33,305 nucleotides of DNA from Streptomyces sp. adm13(2018) (GCF_008042145.1 NZ_RDBH01000114.1:405216-438520), one strand, 5' to 3'. Positions 1 to 7,763 are shown, counted from the first letter of the stretch. Notes: a model not told the origin generated them from the sequence alone. A program made the numbers and translations.

Positions 1-121
1 CGGGCGGTGGTGACGGCCAGGTCGTGGTGACCGGCGGCGAGTCCGTCGAGGATCTCCTCGGTGTTGCCCAGGAACGACGCCCTCACGGCCAGGCCCTGGC
101 CGACCAGCGGGGTGAGGGCGG
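1..121 (-). repeat. Exact inverted copy of an internal LysR-gene fragment
   Basis: These bases are the exact reverse complement of 5236-5356, inside the LysR-family regulator gene at 4917-5813 (window position n pairs with 5357-n). The copy ends at 121, where the sequence passes into an inverted copy of ssgA; the bases GCGG at 118-121 are shared by both sources, a 4-bp microhomology. The fragment has no start, no HTH and no independent coding value. It is either a chimeric join at a contig end or a real templated insertion. The identity and the breakpoint are read directly; the cause is inference. Confidence 0.95.
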
Positions 122-745
122 TACGAGACCCGGGATCCCTACGCGGTGCGGATGACCTTCCACCTCCCCGGGGACGCGCCGGTGACCTGGGCGTTCGGCA
201 GAGAGCTGCTGCTCGACGGGATCAACCGGCCGAGTGGGGACGGCGATGTGCACATCGCTCCGACGGAGCCCGAGGGACTCTCGGACGTCTCCATCCGGCT
301 CCAGGTCGGCGGCGACCGCGCTCTCCTCGGCCAGGATCCGGCCCAGCGCGGCCTCCAGGTTGTCCTCGAAGTCGCCGAGCGTACGTTCCTGACCGAGCGG
401 GACCAGCTTGTCCGTACGGTCGAGGAAGGCGACCAGCGGTGGAGCGCTCGCCCGGAACAGGGCGCGGTCGCCGCCGACCTGGAGCCGGATGGAGACGTCC
501 GAGAGTCCCTCGGGCTCCGTCGGAGCGATGTGCACATCGCCGTCCCCACTCGGCCGGTTGATCCCGTCGAGCAGCAGCTCTCTGCCGAACGCCCAGGTCA
601 CCGGCGCGTCCCCGGGGAGGTGGAAGGTCATCCGCACCGCGTAGGGATCCCGGGTCTCGTACCGCAGTTCCACCGGGATCTTGAAGGAGAGCTCCTCGGA
701 GACGAGGAAGCTCATCAGGACCTCGGCCTGAACCGACTCTCGCAT
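83..745 (-). pseudogene. ssgA: ssgA, sporulation-specific cell division activator, 3' end replaced by fold-back sequence
   Basis: SsgA is the founding SALP (SsgA-like protein) of streptomycetes. It activates sporulation-specific septation and marks sites of septum formation and germination. The start at 745 (MRESVQAEV) matches the N-terminus known for SsgA proteins, and GGGG lies a few bases upstream; ATG at 748 or 715 are alternatives. Genuine SsgA sequence covers about 141 residues (745-322), including WAFGRELLLDGI and APLVAFLDRTDKLVPLG, and ends at about LAEES. SsgA proteins are about 145 residues, so only the last few residues and the stop are missing. From 322 to the stop at 83 the frame reads about 79 residues of nonsense from an antisense copy of ssgA and of a LysR gene. 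If the join is real, the product carries a foreign tail; if it is an artefact, the gene is intact in the organism. It lies directly downstream of its activator gene ssgR. Confidence 0.9.
118..321 (+). repeat. Left arm of ssgA inverted duplication (partner 462-665)
   Basis: A 204-bp segment that is the exact reverse complement of 462-665, which is the N-terminal half of ssgA. The two arms are separated by a 140-bp single-copy spacer (322-461) holding the C-terminal part of ssgA. On the minus strand ssgA therefore runs into an antisense copy of itself. No mismatch was seen between the arms, so the event is recent or artificial. Confidence 0.95.
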
Positions 746-772
746 CATGTACCCCGCAGTAGATGAAGCAGT

Positions 773-800
773 TGTGTAAACACAGCTGCTGAAAGCTGTG
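773..800. promoter_or_regulatory. Two adjacent inverted repeats in the ssgA leader
   Basis: TGTGT-AA-ACACA at 773-784 overlaps CACAGCT (781-787) paired with AGCTGTG (794-800). They lie between the candidate promoter and the ssgA start. They may be an operator (for example for SsgR or another developmental regulator) or an mRNA hairpin. Confidence 0.35.
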
Positions 801-843
801 ACCGAAACGGCCAGGAATGATCCCCCGCGGCCCTCTTGACGTA

Positions 844-872
844 ATCGTGCTGTAAGCACTAGCAGATCACAA
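844..872 (-). promoter_or_regulatory. Candidate ssgA promoter
   Basis: Read on the minus strand: a -35-like TTGTGA (872-867), a 17-bp spacer and a -10-like CACGAT (849-844), about 100 bp upstream of the ssgA start and immediately after the ssgR stop. ssgA is known in S. coelicolor to need SsgR for transcription, so an SsgR site may overlap this region; no SsgR consensus was available to test it. Confidence 0.4.
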
Positions 873-883
873 GGAGTGATTTT

Positions 884-1654
884 TCAGATACTGATAGAGA
901 ACGCAGGGGGACGGGAGAGCTTCTCGATCTCTGTGCGTAGTTGATCGACTGCTGGGAGCAACCGTTCTTCCAGGTGGAGGGGGAGTGAAATGGCCAATGC
1001 CGCGGTCAAAGGGCCCGCAGTGACGGGGATTGCGGCGCAGACCGTGCCGAGCGCATATTCCTGACGCTCCACCAGAGGCTCCATTCGCCCCAAACCTCCC
1101 AAACGCTCCAAAAGCGCGCGCCGGTTACTCAGCGTGTGCGGAGTGATGGCTTCCACCGGGTGGCGGTCAAGGTGGTCTTGACGAGATTTCAGATCGAGTT
1201 GGCTCAACAGGCACTGCCCGATCGCATGAGCGTGAGCCGTCGCGCGGAAATCGGCCGATTCCTCCACCGCGGGCGCGGCGGGAGAGTCGGCGACGGCGAC
1301 GAGATCGATCTCCCCTTCGCGGTAGACGGCGAAGTAGACCGGCACACCGATCGCGTCCCGCCAGCGGGCGAGCGAGTCTTCGATCTTGATGCGACGATTC
1401 TGCACACCTCCGCCGCCGGCCAGTCGGACGGCGGCGTCGCCCAGGACGAACACACCCTTCTCGCGGAGCAGATAGCCCTCGTGCGTCAGGGTGCGGAGCA
1501 GGTGGTACGTGGTGGGGAGCGGAAGGCCCGTCTCCCGGGCGAGCTGTTTGGCCGGGGCGCCGTCCGGGTGGGAGGACACGGCCTCCAGCAGTCTCAGTGC
1601 CCGCTGCACCGAGCCGATCAGGGTAGGCGCAGAGGTTTGCGAAGCCGTGGCCAA
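884..1654 (-). CDS. ssgR: SsgR, IclR-family activator of ssgA
   Basis: 256-residue IclR-family regulator. Residues about 10-75 form the winged helix-turn-helix (SVQRALRLLEAVSSHPDG, then KQLARETGLPLPTTYHLLRTL), and residues about 85-250 form the effector-binding domain. Placement directly upstream of ssgA on the same strand, with a 138-bp gap, identifies it as SsgR, the activator required for ssgA transcription in S. coelicolor. The start chosen is TTG at 1654, preceded by GGGGGTG at 7 bases; no better in-frame ATG or GTG exists upstream. The 138-bp gap and a separate candidate promoter suggest ssgA is transcribed on its own. Confidence 0.9.
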   Translation of the reverse strand: MATASQTSAPTLIGSVQRALRLLEAVSSHPDGAPAKQLARETGLPLPTTYHLLRTLTHEGYLLREKGVFVLGDAAVRLAGGGGVQNRRIKIEDSLARWRDAIGVPVYFAVYREGEIDLVAVADSPAAPAVEESADFRATAHAHAIGQCLLSQLDLKSRQDHLDRHPVEAITPHTLSNRRALLERLGGLGRMEPLVERQEYALGTVCAAIPVTAGPLTAALAISLPLHLEERLLPAVDQLRTEIEKLSRPPAFSISI

Positions 1655-1891
1655 AGGTCACCCCCAGGCATCACGACGGATGCGTCGCACCCGCCCGCAG
1701 GGGCCGCCCCCGCGCGCCCGCCGGGCCTGGGAAACCGCTGGTCAGCAGGGATGTCTACGCCTGTAGTCCCCAACGCGGCGGAGGGATTCCACTCTAGTGG
1801 GAGCGCTTGGGCCCGCGCCCGGATTCGCCCGGTGCGTTCCCCCGGCCGGGCTAATCCCCTCCGTCGGCTTCATACCGCTGGGTAGCGTGTG

Positions 1892-2110
1892 CTACCACTC
1901 CTCGCGCGAACGGTCGGACGAGCTGAACTTCCGGACGACGTAGATCAGTCCGGCGACGAGGGCCACGAAGAGCAGCACCTTGAAGAGCAGCCCGATCACG
2001 AAGGTGAGGACGCTGGTGATCAGTCCGCCGAAGACGAGCAGCGCGATGACGGGTATGGCGACCCACTTCACCCACCACGGCATCCCCGCGAGAACCTCCT
2101 GTACGGCCAT
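1892..2110 (-). CDS. DUF5326-family small membrane protein
   Basis: 72-residue protein starting MAVQEVLAGMPWWVKW at the ATG at 2110, preceded by GGGAGAGG. A longer frame reaches 2146, but the extra residues (RNGSSRARERA) look like untranslated leader. Two hydrophobic segments span about residues 14-32 and 33-54, followed by a basic/polar tail ending SSSDRSREEW. It resembles the DUF5326 family, found almost only in streptomycetes next to the ssgR/ssgA region. Function unknown. The neighbouring cupin gene is upstream on the same strand, separated by a terminator-like stretch. Confidence 0.8.
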   Translation of the reverse strand: MAVQEVLAGMPWWVKWVAIPVIALLVFGGLITSVLTFVIGLLFKVLLFVALVAGLIYVVRKFSSSDRSREEW

Positions 2111-2191
2111 CGCCCTCTCCCTCGCTCTCGAAGATCCGTTCCGCACACTCCGTGCCGAACATCCTCAAGGCTAGGGTCCGGAAGGGACGCA

Positions 2192-2239
2192 CGGGGGCCC
2201 CGCGGCCCCCGCTCTCCCCTGATCCGCCCCCTAGGGGGC
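2192..2239 (-). terminator. Double hairpin between cupin and DUF5326 genes
   Basis: Two perfect GC-rich hairpins: CGGGGGCC (2192-2199) pairs with GGCCCCCG (2204-2211), and GCCCCCTAGGGGGC (2226-2239) is a 14-bp palindrome just after the cupin stop on the minus strand. Without a U-tract, they resemble the GC-rich terminators usual in Streptomyces. Confidence 0.6.
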
Positions 2240-2247
2240 GCGGGGTG

Positions 2248-2565
2248 TCATGCCTCCGGCGGGGAGAAGACCACCATCACCCGCAGGTCCTCGCTGATGT
2301 GGTGGAACCGGTGCTCCACCCCGGCAGGCACGTACACCACGCTGCCCCGCGCCACCTGGGTCGTCTCCGTCCCCACCGTGATCGCCGCCCGCCCGCTCAC
2401 CACGAAGTAGACCTCGTCCTGGCGGTGCGGCTGCTGCGTGTCGAGTTCGCCTGCGTCCAGCGCGTAGAGGCCCACCGACATGTTCCGCTCCCGCAGGAAC
2501 TGGAGGTACGCACCCTTGTTCGCGGCGCGTTCCGCTTCCAGTTCGTCCAGCCGGAATGCCTTCAT
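2248..2565 (-). CDS. Small single-domain cupin protein
   Basis: 105 residues, from the ATG at 2565 (MKAFRLDELEAERAANKGAY). One conserved cupin barrel covers about residues 40-102. Motif 1 reads HRQDEVYFVVSGRAAITVG, with the metal-site H..DE..E pattern changed relative to the classical HxH. Motif 2 is VYVPAGVEHRFHH. It probably binds a divalent metal, but substrate and reaction cannot be told from sequence. It is divergent from the membrane protein gene at 2617 with about 50 bp between, so the two promoters must be compact or overlapping. Confidence 0.8.
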   Translation of the reverse strand: MKAFRLDELEAERAANKGAYLQFLRERNMSVGLYALDAGELDTQQPHRQDEVYFVVSGRAAITVGTETTQVARGSVVYVPAGVEHRFHHISEDLRVMVVFSPPEA

Positions 2566-2616
2566 CGCCCGTCCGCCCCTGCCCTCGGCCCGATCATGTC
2601 TGCAACGATCAGACAC

Positions 2617-2994
2617 ATGATGAATTTCGTAGTCAAGACGCTCGCGAACGCGGGCGCCCTGGGAGTAGCCGTCTGGCTGGTCCAGGACATCACCCTGACC
2701 GGTGACAGCACCGGCAAGAAGGCCCTGACCCTCATTCTCGTCGCCCTCGTCTTCGGGCTGGTGAACTTCCTGGTCAAGCCGGTCGTCCAGCTGCTGACGC
2801 TGCCGCTCTTCATTCTGACGCTCGGGCTCATCACCCTCGTCGTCAACGCCCTGATGCTGCTGCTCACGTCCTGGCTCGCCGAGCAGTTCGACCTCAGCTT
2901 CCACGTGGAGGGCTTCTGGACCGCCGTGCTCGGCGGCCTGATCATCTCCGTCGTCTCGTGGGCGCTGAACGTCGTGCTCCCCGACGGCGACTGA
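2617..2994 (+). CDS. Four-TM membrane protein of the phage holin IV superfamily
   Basis: 125 residues beginning MMNFVVKTLANAGAL. Four hydrophobic stretches are visible at about residues 5-20, 35-58, 60-85 and 97-118. This is the actinobacterial '4-TMS phage holin superfamily IV' type (PF04020). The family name is historical: these are ordinary chromosomal membrane proteins of unknown function, and nothing phage-like surrounds this one. The start is uncertain, since 2596, 2617 and 2620 are all in-frame ATGs with no clear ribosome binding site. It is followed after 9 bp by the phosphatase gene, so the two are probably co-transcribed. Confidence 0.8.
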   Translation: MMNFVVKTLANAGALGVAVWLVQDITLTGDSTGKKALTLILVALVFGLVNFLVKPVVQLLTLPLFILTLGLITLVVNALMLLLTSWLAEQFDLSFHVEGFWTAVLGGLIISVVSWALNVVLPDGD

Positions 2995-3003
2995 GTGCCG
3001 GCC

Positions 3004-3495
3004 ATGACCTACCGCGTCTGCTTCGTCTGCACCGGCAACATCTGCCGCTCGCCGATGGCCGAGCACGTCTTCCGCAGGCAGGTGGACGACGCCGGCCTCG
3101 GCGCCCTGGTGGAGATCGACAGCGCCGGGACCGGAGGCTGGCACGAGGGCGACGGCGCCGACCACCGCACGGTCGCCGTCCTCGACGAGAACGGCTACAG
3201 CTCGGCGCACACCGCCCGGAAGTTCCGCGCTTCCTGGTTTCCCGCCCTCGACCTGGTGATCGCCCTGGACGAAGGGCATCTGCGCGAACTGCGCGAACTC
3301 GCCCGCACGCCCGAGGAGGCGGCGCGGGTACGACTGCTGCGCTCCTACGACCCCGCCGCGGGGGACGCACTCGACGTCCCCGACCCGTACTACGGCGGCC
3401 GCGAGGGCTTCGAGGAGTGCCTGGAGATGGTGGAGGCGGCGAGCGACGGACTGCTCGCGGCCGTCCGCCGTGAACTGAAGGAACGGACACCGTGA
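3004..3495 (+). CDS. Low-molecular-weight protein tyrosine phosphatase
   Basis: 163 residues. The catalytic P-loop CTGNICRS lies at residues 9-16, with nucleophile Cys9 and phosphate-binding Arg15. The general-acid Asp is Asp127 in the DPYY motif (127-130). All signature features of the LMW-PTP family are intact, so dephosphorylation of tyrosine-phosphorylated proteins in the cytoplasm is expected; the physiological substrate is unknown. A GTG at 2995, directly after the preceding stop codon, is an alternative start; the ATG was preferred because it places the P-loop at the usual distance from the N-terminus. Its stop overlaps the start of the next gene by 4 bp (GTGA), a translational-coupling arrangement. 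Confidence 0.9.
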   Translation: MTYRVCFVCTGNICRSPMAEHVFRRQVDDAGLGALVEIDSAGTGGWHEGDGADHRTVAVLDENGYSSAHTARKFRASWFPALDLVIALDEGHLRELRELARTPEEAARVRLLRSYDPAAGDALDVPDPYYGGREGFEECLEMVEAASDGLLAAVRRELKERTP

Positions 3496-4625
3496 CGGAC
3501 AAGCACTACGGCGACGGCACCCGCGCGGTCCGGGCGGGACTGCCCGACCCCGTGAAGTACGAGCCGACCCTGCCGGGGCCGGTCTTCGCCGCGCACTTCC
3601 ATCTGCCGGGCGAGCCGACCGGCGGATACGCGTACGGCCGCGACGAGAACCCGACGTGGACCCATCTGGAGCGCGCGATCGGCGAGCTGGAGGCGCCGGG
3701 GGAGCAGGGCGTCGAGACGCTGGTCTTCGCCTCGGGCATGGCCGCGATCTCCGCCGTCCTCCTCTCACAGCTGAGGACGGGCGACACCGTGGTGGTCCCC
3801 GACGACGGCTACCAGGCCCTGCCCCTGCTGCACGAGCAGCTGAGGGCGTACGGCGTCGAGGTCCGCACCGCGCCCACCCGCGACGACGGCCAGCTCGCCG
3901 TCCTCGAAGGGGCCCGGCTGCTGTGGATCGAGACCCCGTCCAACCCCGGGCTCGACGTCTGCGACATCCGGCGGCTGGTCCGCGAGGCGCATGCCGCGGG
4001 GGTGCTCGTCGCCGTCGACAACACCCTCGCCACCCCGCTCGGCCAGCGTCCCCTCGAACTGGGCGCGGACTTCTCCGTCGCCAGTGACACCAAGGGCCTG
4101 ACCGGGCACGGCGACATCCTGCTCGGCCACGTCAGCTGCCGCGACCCCGAGCGGGCCGCGGAGGTACGGCGCTGGCGCAAGGTCGTCGGCGCCATTCCCG
4201 GCCCCATGGAGGCCTGGCTCGCGCACCGTTCGCTCGCCACGCTGCAGCTGCGGATCGACCGCCAGTGCTCCACCGCGCTCGCGCTCGCGCAGGCCCTCGC
4301 GTCGCGCGCGGACGTCACCGGGCTGCGGTACCCCGGACTCCCGGACGACCCCTCGCACGCGGTGGCCGCCCGGCAGATGCGGCGCTTCGGGTCGGTCGTC
4401 TCCTTCGAACTGGCGGAGCGGCAGCGGGCCGACCGGTTCCTGGAGGGGCTGCGGATCGTGGACGACGCGACCAGCTTCGGCGGCGTGCGCTCCACGGCGG
4501 AGCGACGCGGACGCTGGGGCGGTGACGCGGTGGCGGAGGGCTTCATCCGCTTCTCGGTGGGCGCCGAGGATCCGGAGGATCTGATCGCCGACATTCTGCG
4601 GGCCCTCGACGCGGCCGGGGCGTAG
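3492..4625 (+). CDS. Cystathionine gamma-lyase/synthase-type PLP enzyme
   Basis: 377 residues of the Cys/Met metabolism PLP-dependent family (fold type I). Visible are YGRDENPTW (about 48-56), the SGM cofactor-phosphate loop (81-83), ETPSNPGLDVCDI (147-159), the PLP ring-stacking Asp176 in AVDNTLATP, and the Schiff-base lysine Lys201 in SDTKGLTGHGD. The family catalyses elimination or replacement at the gamma carbon of cystathionine or homoserine esters. Which of lyase, synthase or methionine gamma-lyase activity applies cannot be settled from sequence. The start is GTG at 3492, overlapping the phosphatase stop (GTGA). A strong hairpin terminator follows at 4708. Confidence 0.88.
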   Translation: MTDKHYGDGTRAVRAGLPDPVKYEPTLPGPVFAAHFHLPGEPTGGYAYGRDENPTWTHLERAIGELEAPGEQGVETLVFASGMAAISAVLLSQLRTGDTVVVPDDGYQALPLLHEQLRAYGVEVRTAPTRDDGQLAVLEGARLLWIETPSNPGLDVCDIRRLVREAHAAGVLVAVDNTLATPLGQRPLELGADFSVASDTKGLTGHGDILLGHVSCRDPERAAEVRRWRKVVGAIPGPMEAWLAHRSLATLQLRIDRQCSTALALAQALASRADVTGLRYPGLPDDPSHAVAARQMRRFGSVVSFELAERQRADRFLEGLRIVDDATSFGGVRSTAERRGRWGGDAVAEGFIRFSVGAEDPEDLIADILRALDAAGA

Positions 4626-4707
4626 TCCCGTCCGGGAACGGTCGGCAGCGATTTCCGGCCAGGCCGCGGGACCTGCCGGAACCGGTCCGCGCCGGTCCCG
4701 CCGCACG

Positions 4708-4756
4708 GAACGAGGCGCTCCGAGCCTCCCCCCTCGTGGCTCGGAACGCCTCGGTT
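4708..4756 (+). terminator. Hairpin terminator after the cystathionine enzyme operon
   Basis: CGAGGCG-C-TCCGAGCC (4711-4726) pairs with GGCTCGGA-A-CGCCTCG (4738-4753), with one internal mismatch and an 11-base loop. Flanking GGAAC/GTTCC extends the stem with a bulge. It lies 80 bp after the stop. Confidence 0.7.
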
Positions 4757-4787
4757 CCACGCGCGGAGACCGCCTGAACAAGGCTAG

Positions 4788-4816
4788 TTGACTGTGCGTC
4801 AGTGTCCAATCACGGT
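4788..4816 (+). promoter_or_regulatory. Candidate promoter of the LysR gene
   Basis: TTGACT (4788-4793), a 17-bp spacer and CACGGT (4811-4816), in the AT-richest part of the 291-bp gap 4626-4916. The downstream stretch up to about 4852 is unusually AT-rich (ttatttatag). No divergent gene exists here, so any LysR operator would serve autoregulation. Confidence 0.35.
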
Positions 4817-4916
4817 AGCGACAGAGACCTATCGACTTATTTATAGTTGGACGTTCCTGAGGCGCAGTCAGCCGACCGCCTGAGTCGAACGGCCGCACGG
4901 CCGGGAGGGGGCGACC

Positions 4917-5813
4917 ATGGATCTGGCCCTGCTGCGCACCTTCGTCACGGTGCACCGGGCCGGTTCCTTCACGCGCGCCGCCGCGCTCCTCGGCCTCTCC
5001 CAGCCGGCCGTCACGAGCCAGATCCGGACCCTGGAACGACAGCTCGGCCGCCCTCTCTTCCTCCGGCAGGCCCGCGGCGTCACCCCGACCACCATCGGCG
5101 ACGAGCTCGCGCACCGCGCCGCTCCCCATCTGGACGCCCTCGTCGAGATCGCCGGAACCGGCGCCGACGAGGAGAGCGGTGTCCGCACCCTCCATGTCGC
5201 CGGCCCCCCGGAGTTCACCGCGCTCCGCGTCCTGCCCGCCCTCACCCCGCTGGTCGGCCAGGGCCTGGCCGTGAGGGCGTCGTTCCTGGGCAACACCGAG
5301 GAGATCCTCGACGGACTCGCCGCCGGTCACCACGACCTGGCCGTCACCACCGCCCGGCCCCGCGGTGGTCTGCTCGCCTCCACCCCGCTCTGCGACGAGG
5401 AGTACGTCCTGGTCGCCGCCCCGCGCTGGGCGGCCCGCCTCTCCCCCGAGGTCCTGCTCCGCAAGGGCGCGGTGGTCCTGGAGCAGCTGCCGGTGGTCGA
5501 GGTGCACGAATCGCTGCCCTTCGTCGCCCGCTACTGGGCAAGCGTCTTCGAGACCAAGCCGGCGGTCGCCGCCACCGTGATCGCGCCCGACCTCCGGGCC
5601 GTCCGGGAGTCCGCCGCCTCCGGCGCGGGGCTCGCCGTCCTGCCCCGCTATCTCTGCGAGGACGCCCTGGCCCAGGGGCGGCTCGTGGCCCTCCTCGACC
5701 CCCCGGTCCCCCCGCTGCGGACCTACTTCCTGGTCGTACGGACGGGAACGCTCGCGCTGGCCCCCCTCGCACGGGCCCATGAGGAGCTGCTGAGGGCGGC
5801 GGGGGACTGGTGA
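4917..5813 (+). CDS. LysR-family transcriptional regulator
   Basis: 298 residues. The N-terminal winged HTH is textbook LysR: MDLALLRTFVTVHRAGSFTRAA, SQPAVTSQIRTLERQLG, LFLRQARGVTPT, within residues 1-60. A substrate-binding domain follows from about residue 90 to 295. The ATG is preceded by a GGGGGCGA ribosome binding site. The target is unknown; both flanking genes point the same way, so it is not the usual divergent LysR/target arrangement. An internal 121-bp piece of this gene (5236-5356) reappears inverted at window positions 1-121. Confidence 0.9.
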   Translation: MDLALLRTFVTVHRAGSFTRAAALLGLSQPAVTSQIRTLERQLGRPLFLRQARGVTPTTIGDELAHRAAPHLDALVEIAGTGADEESGVRTLHVAGPPEFTALRVLPALTPLVGQGLAVRASFLGNTEEILDGLAAGHHDLAVTTARPRGGLLASTPLCDEEYVLVAAPRWAARLSPEVLLRKGAVVLEQLPVVEVHESLPFVARYWASVFETKPAVAATVIAPDLRAVRESAASGAGLAVLPRYLCEDALAQGRLVALLDPPVPPLRTYFLVVRTGTLALAPLARAHEELLRAAGDW

Positions 5814-5927
5814 GACCCGGTGGGGGAGGCTCGTCGTTCCGCGGGGGAGCCGCCCGGTTCCGCGGGCGCCGGTGAGTCTCCGCCGGGGACGCGTTTCAGG
5901 ACACCCCGGACGGGCCATTTTCTTCCC

Positions 5928-6422
5928 ATGAACGAACGGCCCACGACCGAACGGCCCGTGATCAAGCGCACCGCCCGCGCCGTCCTGCTCGACGGGGACC
6001 ACCTCGTCCTCATCAAGCGCACCAAGCCGGGCATGGATCCCTACTGGGTCACGCCCGGAGGCGGCGTGGAACCCACCGACGCGACCGTCGTCGAGGCCCT
6101 GCACCGCGAGGTCCACGAGGAACTCGGCGCCAAGATCGTCGACGTGGTGCCCTGCTTCGTCGACACCGTCGAGCACATCGTCGACGGCGGGGTCTCCGGG
6201 GTGAAGGTCCAGCACTTCTTCGTGTGCCGGCTGGACTCCATGGACACCTCGCTCCGGCACGGCCCCGAGATGGACGAACCCGTCGGGGAGTACGAGATCG
6301 TGCGGGTGCCCTTCAGCCGGGTCGGCATCGCCGCCGTGCACCTCGTCCCGCTCTCCCTGCGCCACTACCTCGACGGCAACATCGAGGGCGTCCGCGCCAT
6401 GCACGCGCCCGACCTGGGCTGA
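5928..6422 (+). CDS. Nudix hydrolase
   Basis: 164 residues. The Nudix box runs from about residue 45 to 68: GGGVEPTDATVVEALHREVH then EELGA. The catalytic REVHEE core (60-65) is intact, while the first acidic position carries Asp51 instead of Glu. The family hydrolyses nucleoside diphosphates linked to another moiety; the substrate is not predictable. The start at 5928 (MNERPTTERP) lacks a clear ribosome binding site. Its last 58 bases overlap the 3' end of the convergent globin-reductase gene, so the two mRNAs can form antisense duplexes. Confidence 0.85.
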   Translation: MNERPTTERPVIKRTARAVLLDGDHLVLIKRTKPGMDPYWVTPGGGVEPTDATVVEALHREVHEELGAKIVDVVPCFVDTVEHIVDGGVSGVKVQHFFVCRLDSMDTSLRHGPEMDEPVGEYEIVRVPFSRVGIAAVHLVPLSLRHYLDGNIEGVRAMHAPDLG

Positions 6423-7699
6423 TCGTCGGCCGGCGGGGCCAGTTCGGCGAGGAAGTCGTGCCGGATGCGCTCCGCCGGAACGCCCGCTCCGCGCAGCGCG
6501 TCCACCCCGCGGCGTACCATCCCGAGCGGCCCCGACAGATAGGCGTCGCGTTCGCTCCAGGAGCCGTAGCGGCACACCTCCTCGGGGAGCCGCCCCTGCG
6601 CCTCCGTGACCGGATGGACGGAGAGCCAGGGGAAGGTCTTCTGGAGCCGCAGCATCGTGTCGATGTCATAGAGGTCGTGGCCGCTCTTGGCCCCGTAGAA
6701 GACATCGACCGGACGCCGGTCCCCGTGCTCGGCGACGTCCTCCACCAGGGCCTTGATCGGGGCTATCCCGGTGCCCCCGCCGACGCAGAGCAGGCCGGTG
6801 TCCGTGGCGTGGTCGACGGTCATGGAGCCGGCCGGCGGGCCGAGGCGCAGGACGTCCCCGGGACGCGCCCGGTGCACCAGCGCGTTGGACACCCAGCCCG
6901 CCGGGACCGCCTTCACATGGAGCGAGAGCAGCCCGTCGGGGCGGGGCGCCGAGGCGAACGAGTAGTGCCGCCAGATCCGCGGCCACCACGGGGTCTCCAG
7001 CGTCGTGTACTGGCCCGCGAGGAAGGGGTACGGCTGGTCGGGGCGGAGCGTGATGACGGCGATGTCCGAAGTCCGCAGATCGTGCGAGACCACCTCCGCC
7101 TGCCACCAGGCGGGCGCCGAGCGCTCGTCCTCCGCCGCCGCGTCGATCATGATCTGGGAGATCGTCGTGTACGTACGGACCCAGGCCGCCTGCGTCGCCT
7201 CGTCCCAGGTCGTCGTCGCGTACCGGGCGAGCGCGCCGATGAGGGCCTCGCCGACGGCCGGGTAGTGCGTGGCGTGGGTGCCGTACTTGCGGTGGCCCCT
7301 GCCGAGGTTCTGCAGATAGGCGGTGAGCACCGGGGCGTCGTCCATGTGCTCCGCCGCGGTGAGCAGCGCCTTGAGCAGCCGGTCCCGCTGGGTGTCCATG
7401 GCCGCGGGGAACATCTCCCGCAGCCCCGGATTCCCGATGAAGAGCAGGGCGTAGAAGTACGAGGTCACCCGGCCGGCGACCGGTGCGATCTCGGTGAGCG
7501 TCCGGCGGACCAGTACCGCGTCCGCGGAGGGCTCCGCCGGTATCCGGGGCTCGTGTCCGCCCTCTCTCGGACGGCGGGGCCCGTTTCCGTCCCCCGCCGG
7601 GCGCTCCGGCCCGTCCCCGTCCTCCGGTGCCCTCGTGGTGGTCGGAGCATCCATCATGTGCCTCGCCCTCGCGCTGGCCGGCTTCCGTGGACGCAGCAT
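6365..7699 (-). CDS. Flavohaemoprotein-like globin/FAD-NAD(P) reductase
   Basis: About 444 residues with two parts. A disordered Pro/Arg-rich N-terminus (about 60 residues) is followed by a globin domain (LVRRTLTEIAPVAGRVTSYF to QAAWVRTYTTISQIM), with a candidate proximal histidine in GRGHRKYG. The C-terminal ferredoxin-NADP reductase module has the FAD-binding motif WRHYSFAS, the nicotinamide-binding motif GGGTGIAPIKALVED and YLSGPLGMV near the end. Proteins of this layout oxidise nitric oxide to nitrate (Hmp type) or act as haem-dependent oxidoreductases. The start at 7699 has GGAGGAG immediately upstream; 7657 or 7654 (preceded by GCGAGG) are close competitors. Its 3' end overlaps the Nudix gene by 58 bp. 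Confidence 0.82.
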   Translation of the reverse strand: MLRPRKPASARARHMMDAPTTTRAPEDGDGPERPAGDGNGPRRPREGGHEPRIPAEPSADAVLVRRTLTEIAPVAGRVTSYFYALLFIGNPGLREMFPAAMDTQRDRLLKALLTAAEHMDDAPVLTAYLQNLGRGHRKYGTHATHYPAVGEALIGALARYATTTWDEATQAAWVRTYTTISQIMIDAAAEDERSAPAWWQAEVVSHDLRTSDIAVITLRPDQPYPFLAGQYTTLETPWWPRIWRHYSFASAPRPDGLLSLHVKAVPAGWVSNALVHRARPGDVLRLGPPAGSMTVDHATDTGLLCVGGGTGIAPIKALVEDVAEHGDRRPVDVFYGAKSGHDLYDIDTMLRLQKTFPWLSVHPVTEAQGRLPEEVCRYGSWSERDAYLSGPLGMVRRGVDALRGAGVPAERIRHDFLAELAPPADDQPRSGACMARTPSMLPSR

Positions 7700-7763
7700 G
7701 ACTCCTCCGACCGGCGTCGCGGAGGGAAAGCGGCGTTCTCGGGCCAAAGGGCGGGGTTTCTGA

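Noticed and set aside
2617..2994. Holin-family protein as a sign of a prophage
   Set aside because: The family name is historical; no phage genes, integrase or attachment sites surround it and it is operonic with a phosphatase gene.
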